A stretch of 64,000 nt of DNA from Paenibacillus tritici. Lineage in GTDB: Bacteria > Bacillota > Bacilli > Paenibacillales > Paenibacillaceae. The notes under the pieces were generated by a model that saw only the letters and a program-made list of their open reading frames with translations, searched no databases and had not been told where the DNA came from. A program made the translations under genes and the position numbers. Shown piece by piece: positions 23,297 to 30,812 of the stretch; the first letter of the stretch is position 1, and each line of letters opens with the position of its first letter. The stretch spans positions 62,001-126,000 of the forward strand of contig NZ_JABMKX010000015.1 of the NCBI RefSeq assembly GCF_013204885.1, read 5' to 3'.

Positions 23297-25837
23297 ATGA
23301 TTAAGCTGACTCATACAAAAGTCCTTCGCAATCTGTCCGCCAAAAGCTTCAAAGCGAATAAAGCCCGAAACCTTATCGCCATTACAGCGATTGCCCTAAC
23401 TTCATTGTTGTTTACAACCCTGTATACAATGGGACTAGGCGCTGTCGGCCACATGCAGCAGGCAATGATGCGACAAGCCGGCGGAGATGCCCATGCTGTT
23501 TTAAAATATATTAGCGCTGGAGAATTCACAGTAATTAAGGATCACCCGCTGATCAAAGAAATAGCATATAGACAGCTGTTAAGTGACGGCGTTCAAAACA
23601 AGGAATTTTTAAAATGGCCTACGGAATTCTGGTATTACGATAACAAAGCATTAAATCTTGGATTCGTGGAATTGGATGGAGGTCATCAACCCGCAGCGGC
23701 AAATGAAGTGATAGCAGATAAGCATACACTACAGCTGTTAGGTGTTCCGTTAACGATTAATGCACCTGTACACCTTAAGCTTGATATACGTGAAAAAACT
23801 GTTGAACGCAACTTTATCCTGTCCGGCTGGTGGGAGAACGATCCTATGTTTCATACCGGGCAAATCTATGCTTCCCAAGCCTATCTAGTGGCTCATACCG
23901 AGGAAATTCAGCATACATATAAAAAAGATCACTCCTCTACAGGAACCATTCACCCCTATATCATGTTCAATAATAGCCTGGATTTGCGTGGAAAACTGAA
24001 TAAAGTAATCACGGAAAGCGGATATTCGCTTAATGAGAGTGCCGTAAACTTTGTCCAGAGCAATGTGAACTGGGCTTACCTTTCCACCCGTCTGGGTAAC
24101 AACTCTGGACTCCTCTTCTCCCTCCTGTTGGGATTGCTGCTGATCGTGTTGACTGGCTATCTTATTATCTACAATATTTTTCAGATTTCAGTGCTCAAAG
24201 ACATACGTTTTTATGGCCTGCTGAAGACCATCGGAACAACCTCCGGACAGGTGCGCAGCATCATCCGCAGGCAAGCCTTATTTCTATCCGTGCCGAGCAT
24301 TCCTGTTGGGCTGGCCGCAGGCTTTATGTGCGGGAAATACCTTGTACCCCTTATTATAGACAACACTGTATTAAAAGGTACAGCGGCCACGATATACCCG
24401 AATCCATGGATATTTATAGGCTCTGCTTTGTTCACACTTATTACAGTTTTCATCAGCACTCTCAAACCGGCACGATTGGCCGCAAGTGTATCGCCTGTTG
24501 ATGCTGTAAGGATTGCAGAACTGCATTATAAAAACAAGAAGAATCAGAAGAATACTTCACACCATAGCATGCCAAGGATTGCACGCTTTAATCTTGGACG
24601 TAACAAGAAACGCACCTTGCTGGTAATTATTAGTCTATCATTAAGTTTAGTACTCTTGAACATAACGTTTGCGCTGTCCAAGAGTATGGACGTAGACAAG
24701 TACATTTCCTCAAGATTCAGCGATACAGATTTTCTGATTGGACATGCAGATTTGTTCCATCAAGACTTCACAGGGTCTGCAAATGCACTTTCCGATAGTT
24801 TTGTTAAAGCGGTTCAAGCTCAGCTGGGCTTTGAAGAAGGCGGGTATTTATACGGTGACCGGGAGCTCCTTACGGTTGAGAATTCAAGTCGTAAGACCGA
24901 GGGGAAATCAGACGGGGTTGATGCCATTGGCAACCCATATACACAGGTGTACGGGTTAGATGAGCTGCCCCTTCGCCAGTTGCAATGGATCGACGGACAA
25001 CCCGATTACGGCAGGCTGGCTTCTGGAAAGTATATTCTGGAGGGCGTTGCACTGAACGATAACGGTACCCCTTATTGGCCGTTAATTCAATATAAAGTTG
25101 GGGATACGGTTACGCTCCATAACAATACGGATAATAGCACAACGGAATTGAATAAAAAATATACGACACATACATTCACTGTGCTGGGTCATGTCGCCAT
25201 GAAAAATTCCAATTCTGATCGGATGCCAATGAATTATAACTTTTATATTCCAGCGAATATCTACAAAGAATTAGTACAGCAGCCTACAGTGATGAGCTAT
25301 GCCTTTAACGTGCCCTCTGGCAAAGAGAACGCCATGGAGAGTTTCCTGGCACATTATACCCGGACAACCGAACCGCTGATGGACTATCAATCCAAGCTTT
25401 CAGTAAGAAAAGAAGTGGCCGGAATGCAACAAACCGTTGAAACTATTGGAGTTACTCTCAGCCTCATCATTAGCTGCATCGGTATATTAAATTTCATAAA
25501 TACGATTCTGGCCAGTATTATAGCACGGCGGCAGGAGATTGCTATGCTGCAAAGCATCGGAATGACCCGACTCCAATTGCATAGTATGCTGGCTCTTGAA
25601 GGCATATATTATGTATTAGGTACAGGCCTGGTATCTGGATGGTTAGCCATTCTGTCTTCCGTTCTTATAATAAAGCCTCTCTGCCGTTACCTGTGGTTTT
25701 TTAGTTATCATTTTATAATATGGCCGGTGTTGTACATCTTGCCTGTTTTGCTGGCCGCCGGAATTTTCATTCCACTGGTAGTATATTCTTTGAACAATAA
25801 GCTCAGTATCGTTGAACAGCTTCGCAACGCAGAATAA
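23297..25837 (+). CDS. FtsX-type ABC transporter permease (no adjacent ATPase)
   Basis: This 846-aa permease has two FtsX-like halves. Helix 1 is at about residues 25-47, a large extracellular domain spans about 50-270, a helix cluster lies at about 275-395, a second single helix near 440-460, another extracellular domain follows, and three C-terminal helices start near 720. LLKTIGTTSGQVRSIIRRQA and MLQSIGMTRLQLHSMLALEG are the cytoplasmic coupling motifs before the helix bundles. It is a close paralogue of the permease at 30809-33346 along its whole length. Unlike that gene it has no ATPase gene in front; the shared promoter element abuts the permease directly. It may use the ATPase encoded at 30135-30812. 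Probable role: peptide sensing or self-protection, together with the kinase upstream. Confidence 0.85.
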   Translation: MIKLTHTKVLRNLSAKSFKANKARNLIAITAIALTSLLFTTLYTMGLGAVGHMQQAMMRQAGGDAHAVLKYISAGEFTVIKDHPLIKEIAYRQLLSDGVQNKEFLKWPTEFWYYDNKALNLGFVELDGGHQPAAANEVIADKHTLQLLGVPLTINAPVHLKLDIREKTVERNFILSGWWENDPMFHTGQIYASQAYLVAHTEEIQHTYKKDHSSTGTIHPYIMFNNSLDLRGKLNKVITESGYSLNESAVNFVQSNVNWAYLSTRLGNNSGLLFSLLLGLLLIVLTGYLIIYNIFQISVLKDIRFYGLLKTIGTTSGQVRSIIRRQALFLSVPSIPVGLAAGFMCGKYLVPLIIDNTVLKGTAATIYPNPWIFIGSALFTLITVFISTLKPARLAASVSPVDAVRIAELHYKNKKNQKNTSHHSMPRIARFNLGRNKKRTLLVIISLSLSLVLLNITFALSKSMDVDKYISSRFSDTDFLIGHADLFHQDFTGSANALSDSFVKAVQAQLGFEEGGYLYGDRELLTVENSSRKTEGKSDGVDAIGNPYTQVYGLDELPLRQLQWIDGQPDYGRLASGKYILEGVALNDNGTPYWPLIQYKVGDTVTLHNNTDNSTTELNKKYTTHTFTVLGHVAMKNSNSDRMPMNYNFYIPANIYKELVQQPTVMSYAFNVPSGKENAMESFLAHYTRTTEPLMDYQSKLSVRKEVAGMQQTVETIGVTLSLIISCIGILNFINTILASIIARRQEIAMLQSIGMTRLQLHSMLALEGIYYVLGTGLVSGWLAILSSVLIIKPLCRYLWFFSYHFIIWPVLYILPVLLAAGIFIPLVVYSLNNKLSIVEQLRNAE

Positions 25838-25846
25838 ACTATTTTT

Positions 25847-26479
25847 TCACTTGTTCATCCATATTTTATTATATCCCCCTCCTACTCCGCTATCATGAGT
25901 AATCATTATAACGATGTGCCTTTCTTTAAGTTCATCCAAGAGCTGAATGAACTTTTCTTTTACAATAACATCCAGGTTAGAGGTGGGTTCGTCAAAAATT
26001 AATATCTCCTTGTTGCTGTAAAAGTTCCTCAAAATTGATATCATCTGCATTTGGCCGCCGGATAAGGAGAGGTTTTTCCCGATAATATGCTCCTCCCCAT
26101 GCTCACGTATAAAGTTCTTGGTGTCCAACAGTTCAATATAATCATTTAACCGATCCATTGAAATGCCTTGTTGTCCCAAAATGATATTATTCATTAGCGT
26201 ATCCATATACATTACAGGTTCCTGAAAACAAATGCCTATCTTATCGTTGACTTCTTCCCGCTTCCAGAGCCGCAGTTCTTTTTCGCCCAGCAGAATCTCA
26301 CCTGTATAATTACAAATAATTTTTGTTAATAACTTTATCGCTGTACTCTTACCGGCTCCATTCCGGCCTGACAGACAGAATATATCGTTTCTGTCAATAG
26401 AGAAGGAAACGTTGGATAAAATCTCTTCCAGTCCGTTGTAACTATAGCATACGTTCTTAAATTCTATTTTCAATTTCAC
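25847..26479 (-). CDS. ABC transporter ATP-binding subunit of a split exporter
   Basis: This 210-aa nucleotide-binding domain has Walker A GRNGAGKST, a Q-loop in ICFQEP, the signature SLSGGQMQ, Walker B ILIFDEPTS and the H-loop MITHD. It is a stand-alone NBD of the type found fused to type I exporter membrane domains. The membrane domain is encoded by the gene directly upstream, whose stop overlaps this GTG start (GTGA). Together they would form the peptide exporter of the island. Confidence 0.87.
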   Translation of the reverse strand: MKLKIEFKNVCYSYNGLEEILSNVSFSIDRNDIFCLSGRNGAGKSTAIKLLTKIICNYTGEILLGEKELRLWKREEVNDKIGICFQEPVMYMDTLMNNIILGQQGISMDRLNDYIELLDTKNFIREHGEEHIIGKNLSLSGGQMQMISILRNFYSNKEILIFDEPTSNLDVIVKEKFIQLLDELKERHIVIMITHDSGVGGGYNKIWMNK

Positions 26480-27441
26480 TCCACCTCTTCAGCATTCATA
26501 AGCTGCTCTACTCGATCAATGGATACTTTAGCCTGCCTCCAGCCTGCCACATAACTGGTTACACCTTTGATGGGTCCTATGATCTGATTGGAATAATACA
26601 CAAAAACCGTCAATATCCCAATACTGGTCTGCCCCCTCACGACCATCATCGCACCGCAACCGAGTAGAAGAACATTCCCGACAGTAACAATCGCAGAAGA
26701 AACCGTGGCAGCTATTTTTACCGTATTCCCTCTTTTTCTGTTTGTCTCCAGCGCCCACTCCTCCAGAGGCATATATTTGCCGAGCACGTAGTCCCTCAAC
26801 CCCATTCCGATTGAATAAATAATAGAATGAAGAGTGCCTCTGATGTAAAAAACAGAGCTGTCATAAGCTTCCATAACCAATTTGCTTTTTTGGGTGATTT
26901 TCCTGTTAAAATACATTTGGCTCATTAATGTAATTATTATAATCAAGAAAATCACAACAAATAATTGATAGTTGTACCACAGAAGCACGGAACAAATAAC
27001 TGCAAGAAACAGCAGGTTTGAGATAAACATAGGTATGCCATTCGATACCAGACGTTCAATACTCCCTATATCACTCATAAATAAGGATAATAATTTATCA
27101 TTGTGCATGCTAATATTTTCGCCGGACAAAGTAAATATTTTCTTTAACAGCTTTTGTTTCAGATTGTAAGAAATTCTCTTACCCAGCTCCGTAAAGATAA
27201 ACTCAGAAAATAAACTAAACAAATGGGATAAAACGTACAGCCCGATAGAGATAATCATAAACCGTACAATTAAAGAGGAATCCTCCGAGTCCAACCCCCC
27301 GTCAATAATCCTGCTTATGTACTGCGGAAGTAATAGGCTGACCACAGTATCCAGGGCTTGAAAAGCCAGAATCAAAATTATAAAAAGGTTAAAACTCCTA
27401 ACCCCTGTAACGATCCATTTATACTTTCTGATCATACGCAT
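26476..27441 (-). CDS. ABC transporter membrane subunit of a split exporter
   Basis: This protein of about 321 aa is a type I exporter membrane domain with predicted helices near residues 15-37, 55-75, 130-170 (two), 235-260 and 265-285. Sequence features are YISRIIDGGLDS after helix 1 and YNLKQKLLKKIF in the coupling-helix area. It has no N-terminal C39 peptidase domain, so leader removal must be done by another enzyme; the subtilisin-like protease at 36395-37510 is a candidate. The ATG at 27441 follows GGGAG by 6 nt and is preferred over the TTG at 27462. Confidence 0.82.
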   Translation of the reverse strand: MRMIRKYKWIVTGVRSFNLFIILILAFQALDTVVSLLLPQYISRIIDGGLDSEDSSLIVRFMIISIGLYVLSHLFSLFSEFIFTELGKRISYNLKQKLLKKIFTLSGENISMHNDKLLSLFMSDIGSIERLVSNGIPMFISNLLFLAVICSVLLWYNYQLFVVIFLIIIITLMSQMYFNRKITQKSKLVMEAYDSSVFYIRGTLHSIIYSIGMGLRDYVLGKYMPLEEWALETNRKRGNTVKIAATVSSAIVTVGNVLLLGCGAMMVVRGQTSIGILTVFVYYSNQIIGPIKGVTSYVAGWRQAKVSIDRVEQLMNAEEVE

Positions 27442-27588
27442 ACGCCACTCCCAATACATCAATTGAAAATTGTTCTCCAGTAATTTTACAACTTAACGCT
27501 GCTTTCCACCTGAACGTGACATCATACACCCTTTTCCTGTCATAAAAAACACTTTACTGATTAGAGAGGACAGATATTTTTGTCCAAT

Positions 27589-27618
27589 TATGTCAGCAAC
27601 CGTTCAGATTATGACATA
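27589..27618. promoter_or_regulatory. Inverted repeat TATGTCA-N16-TGACATA
   Basis: A perfect 7-bp dyad (27589-27595 and 27612-27618) lies between the divergent exporter genes and the radical SAM operon. Related TGTCATA sequences occur at about 27534 and 35361, the latter upstream of the LytTR regulator. A perfect palindrome containing TGTCATGACA is at 33658-33671. It may be an operator for an island regulator; which one is unknown. Confidence 0.4.
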
Positions 27619-27691
27619 TAAACCCTTTTCTAAAAGAATAAATGTTGTACTTGGTATTATTGCAGTTAAATGCATGAGAGGAGAACTGACT

Positions 27692-28924
27692 ATGAAATAT
27701 GTTTTTAATCCTTACCTGCAGGAATTGTTCCACAATCATCAGGTCATTGTCGCAAATACCAAAACAGGCGATTTCCTAAAAACCTCCAAAGCTTATTATC
27801 ATGTACTTAAGGATATGGTAATTGCCGAAGAAACCGAGGTATTCCTTATTCCGACTGAAAGCACGGCACATGCCGAAATCATTCAAAATTTATCGAAACT
27901 GTTTCACCAATTATTAAATATCGGATGTATTTTGCCGGAAAATCATTTAGCCCATATTTATAAGGAACCGTTAGATGTCGTGTATCTGGCGTTAACCAAT
28001 AAATGCAATCTGCGCTGTAAACATTGCAGTGCATCCGCAGATATAAACTTCACCGATGTCTTGACCACAGAAAAAATAAAAGAAATTATTGACCAGCTTG
28101 TCTTGCTTAAGCCCCAAGCCATTAATGTTACTGGCGGGGAGCCCATGATGCATGCTGACATTATGGATATACTGGCTCACTTGAGAAGTAAGTTTGACGG
28201 GACCATCCTGCTTTCAACAAATGGTCTTTTTATCACCGATAAAAACTCTGGACAGTTACCACAATATGTGGACAACATCTCCTTCAGTGTAGACGGGTAC
28301 GATGAAGAATCTTGTGCAAGTATTAGGGGCAAAGGCGTATTTAACAGAGTAATCAAAAGTATTAAGCAACTGCAGAGTAAAGGATTTCAGAAAATCTCTT
28401 TGTCTATGACCATTACTAGCTACACTATTGACGAAGGAAGGGAACGCTTCCATAACCTTTGTGCCCGATTACAGGTAGAGCCTATTGTTCGTGTTTTGAC
28501 ATCGGCGGGCAGAGCAGGAGAAAACAGCAAAGAAATTTTTCCTGAAAAGCCTATTGAGGATGACAGCGCCATCCAAGAGCTTAGCTGCCGGTTATGTTCA
28601 CCTGGTAAAAGAGAGTTGTTTATCGGGGGGGACGGAAATATCTACCCGTGCGGAGGATTAATGGACTCAGGAGATTTTATATTAGGAACTGTATTTGATG
28701 ATAATTTAATTGATCTGGTAGCCAGCGCCAATACAAGAGCCGATTATTCTCGTATTGATCAGGTAAGACCTTGGAATGTTGAACCTTGCAGCGAGTGCAA
28801 TGTCAATTTATTTTGTCATCATTGTATTAGCAACATTCATTATCTTCAACTTAACCAGCCGTTGTTTGAATCAGTTTGTCAAACACAAAAAAAGCAGCTT
28901 CAACAGCTGGTATGGAAAGAATAA
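27692..28924 (+). CDS. Radical SAM/SPASM peptide maturase 1, with N-terminal RRE-like domain
   Basis: This enzyme of 410 aa has three parts. Residues 1-90 look like a PqqD-type RiPP recognition element (VIVANTKTGDFLKTSKAYYH ... LLNIGCIL), which binds leader peptides in related enzymes. The radical SAM core has the iron-sulfur motif Cys105-x3-Cys109-x2-Cys112 (TNKCNLRCKHCSA) and the SAM-contact motif NVTGGEPMM. The C-terminal SPASM domain has auxiliary-cluster cysteines in CRLCSPGKRELF, GGDGNIYPCGG and CSECNVNLFCHHC. SPASM enzymes install thioether or carbon-carbon crosslinks in peptides; the four-Cys precursors in this island are the likely substrates. The ATG at 27692 has a GAGGAG site 8 nt upstream; the 34-residue extension has none. 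Confidence 0.87.
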   Translation: MKYVFNPYLQELFHNHQVIVANTKTGDFLKTSKAYYHVLKDMVIAEETEVFLIPTESTAHAEIIQNLSKLFHQLLNIGCILPENHLAHIYKEPLDVVYLALTNKCNLRCKHCSASADINFTDVLTTEKIKEIIDQLVLLKPQAINVTGGEPMMHADIMDILAHLRSKFDGTILLSTNGLFITDKNSGQLPQYVDNISFSVDGYDEESCASIRGKGVFNRVIKSIKQLQSKGFQKISLSMTITSYTIDEGRERFHNLCARLQVEPIVRVLTSAGRAGENSKEIFPEKPIEDDSAIQELSCRLCSPGKRELFIGGDGNIYPCGGLMDSGDFILGTVFDDNLIDLVASANTRADYSRIDQVRPWNVEPCSECNVNLFCHHCISNIHYLQLNQPLFESVCQTQKKQLQQLVWKE

Positions 28925-28946
28925 GAAGGACAAGGAGCGATTACAA

Positions 28947-30011
28947 ATGAATTTTACTTATTGGGTGACCGAGGATTGCAATTTAAAATGCAGCTACTGC
29001 TATGTTAACAAAGTCCCAAAAACAATGGATCAGGAGACTGCTGCCAGGGCCATAGAATTCACTGAGAAAATACTCGCGGCAAACCCTGCCCGGCAGAAAG
29101 ATAAGCTATGTATAAGCCTGCATGGTGGAGAACCGCTGCTGAATTATCCGGTGATCCGTTATATTATTGAGGCATTCCAGTCTAAATATCCCGGGAACAC
29201 TGCCTTCACCATGACAACAAACGGCACTACTCCTAATGGCACTACTCCTAATAATGAGATCCTCGATTACCTGGCCAGCCATGTGGAATTAACAGTAAGT
29301 GTTGATGGTAACCAGGAGAGCCATGACAGGAACAGAGTATACGGTAATGGGCAGGGCAGTTTCCGGCGTGTCATGAAAACGATAGAGTACTTAAACAGTA
29401 AATCCTATTTTTACAGGGTTAGAATGACGATTACACCCAATAACGTATCCGATTTCGCTGATAACTATATATACCTATATGAGAAGGGTTGTAAGATTGT
29501 CGCCTTTGCCCTGGACGAGAGTGATCCGGATTGGAACAAAGAGCTTATGGACATCTACCAGAGGAATCTCTATAATATCTTCACCTATATGATCAGCAGG
29601 GACCTTACCAATGCACAGTACTGTCTGCACAATTTCAAAAATGAATATTTCAGACGAAGAAGTACCTGTGACGGCTGTCATACCAGTTATAATATTGCTA
29701 GCGACGGATCTATATACCCTTGTATTCTGGCAGTGGGCCATGGGGATTTTGTAATGGGCAATGTTCATACCGGGCTAAATGAAGCAAAGTTAGCGGAATT
29801 AGACACCATCAACCAAAAAGATGAGGGCGCCTGTTCTACATGTGCCATGTATAGCAACTGCCGGAGTAAAACGTGTAAAATTATTAATAAAATTCAGACA
29901 GGTAATTATTATATGTCCTCCCCTATATTTTGTACGGCTCAAAAAATTCACTATTCAACGGTAAAAAATCTCGACTATATTCTGGACGGTTTTGCAGTAT
30001 CGGCTAAATAA
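28947..30011 (+). CDS. Radical SAM/SPASM peptide maturase 2, without RRE
   Basis: This 354-aa enzyme starts almost directly at the radical SAM motif Cys11-x3-Cys15-x2-Cys18 (MNFTYWVTEDCNLKCSYCYV). It contains SLHGGEPLLN and a C-terminal SPASM region with STCDGCHTSYNIASDG, IYPCILA, CSTCAMYSNC and a final FC. It has no N-terminal recognition domain and differs clearly from the upstream enzyme, so it is not a duplicate. It may borrow that enzyme's RRE or act on a different crosslink. A 15-bp in-frame duplication gives the sequence NGTTPNGTTPNN in the loop after MTTNGT. It lies 22 nt downstream of maturase 1 with an AAGGAG ribosome site, in the same operon. Confidence 0.86.
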   Translation: MNFTYWVTEDCNLKCSYCYVNKVPKTMDQETAARAIEFTEKILAANPARQKDKLCISLHGGEPLLNYPVIRYIIEAFQSKYPGNTAFTMTTNGTTPNGTTPNNEILDYLASHVELTVSVDGNQESHDRNRVYGNGQGSFRRVMKTIEYLNSKSYFYRVRMTITPNNVSDFADNYIYLYEKGCKIVAFALDESDPDWNKELMDIYQRNLYNIFTYMISRDLTNAQYCLHNFKNEYFRRRSTCDGCHTSYNIASDGSIYPCILAVGHGDFVMGNVHTGLNEAKLAELDTINQKDEGACSTCAMYSNCRSKTCKIINKIQTGNYYMSSPIFCTAQKIHYSTVKNLDYILDGFAVSAK

Positions 30012-30022
30012 TGAATTCAATG

Positions 30023-30101
30023 AATTCTTTCAACACTGTTAGATTTGAGAAAGATTGTAGAAAGATTATTGTGATAATGTTTGTACTGTAGAGTTACTGC
30101 G
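30023..30101 (+). promoter_or_regulatory. Conserved promoter element, copy 2 (before ATPase-permease pair)
   Basis: This is the second copy of the element at 23192-23267, with the direct repeat AGAAAGATTGT (30048-30058) and AGAAAGATTAT (30059-30069), followed by TGTGATAATGTT. Conservation between the copies is very high over about 55 bp and then falls away, marking the functional part. Confidence 0.7.
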
Positions 30102-30134
30102 GTACAAACATTTTTTTGTATAGGGGGATGCAAG

Positions 30135-30812
30135 GTGCAAATATTAGAAACCACGAATCTGAAAAAAATTTATGGCAGTGGAGAAACAGCTGTTCACGCG
30201 TTAGACGGAATCAACCTGAAGGTGGAGAATGGGGAATTCGTCGCTATTATTGGCACCTCAGGCAGCGGCAAGTCCACTCTTTTGCATATGCTAGGGGGGC
30301 TTGACCGCCCAAGCAGCGGAGAGGTTATCGTCGATGGAAAAAATATTTCCTCGCTAAAAGATGAAGAACTCACTATTTTCCGCAGACGTAAAATGGGCTT
30401 TGTATTTCAAAATTATAATCTCGTACCGGTCTTAAATGTATGTGAGAACATTGTTCTGCCTATTGAACTTGACGGAAAGCAACCCGATAAATCCTATCTG
30501 TCCCGAATTGTGAACACGCTGGGGCTTGATCATAAGTTATACGATCTGCCAAGCAATCTATCTGGAGGACAGCAACAACGCGTCGCAATTGCCAGAGCAT
30601 TGGCCTCAAAACCAGCCATTATTCTCGCTGACGAACCGACCGGCAATCTCGACAGCAAAACAAGCCTGGACGTAATGGGACTTATTAAGGTGTCCAGTCA
30701 GCAGTTCCGCCAAACGATAGTTATTATTACCCACAACGAGGAAATCGCACAAATGGCGGACCGAATCATCCGTATTGAGGATGGTAAGATGGTAAGTGGT
30801 GAAAACCGATGA
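30135..30812 (+). CDS. ABC transporter ATPase, LolD/MacB/BceA type
   Basis: This 225-aa ATPase of the MacB/LolD/BceA clade has Walker A GTSGSGKST, the motif MLGGLDRPSSGEV that typifies this clade, Q-loop FVFQNYNL, signature LSGGQQQRVAIARAL, Walker B IILADEPTGNLD and H-loop IITHN. It pairs with the FtsX-type permease directly downstream (4-nt ATGA overlap) and probably also powers the orphan paralogous permease at 23297-25837. The start is GTG at 30135, 7 nt after GGGGGAT. Confidence 0.9.
   Translation: MQILETTNLKKIYGSGETAVHALDGINLKVENGEFVAIIGTSGSGKSTLLHMLGGLDRPSSGEVIVDGKNISSLKDEELTIFRRRKMGFVFQNYNLVPVLNVCENIVLPIELDGKQPDKSYLSRIVNTLGLDHKLYDLPSNLSGGQQQRVAIARALASKPAIILADEPTGNLDSKTSLDVMGLIKVSSQQFRQTIVIITHNEEIAQMADRIIRIEDGKMVSGENR

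Noticed and set aside
29218..29256. 15-bp tandem duplication inside radical SAM maturase 2 as a possible frameshift hot spot
   Set aside because: The duplication is a multiple of three and keeps the frame, adding only NGTTP to a loop; no sign of inactivation.
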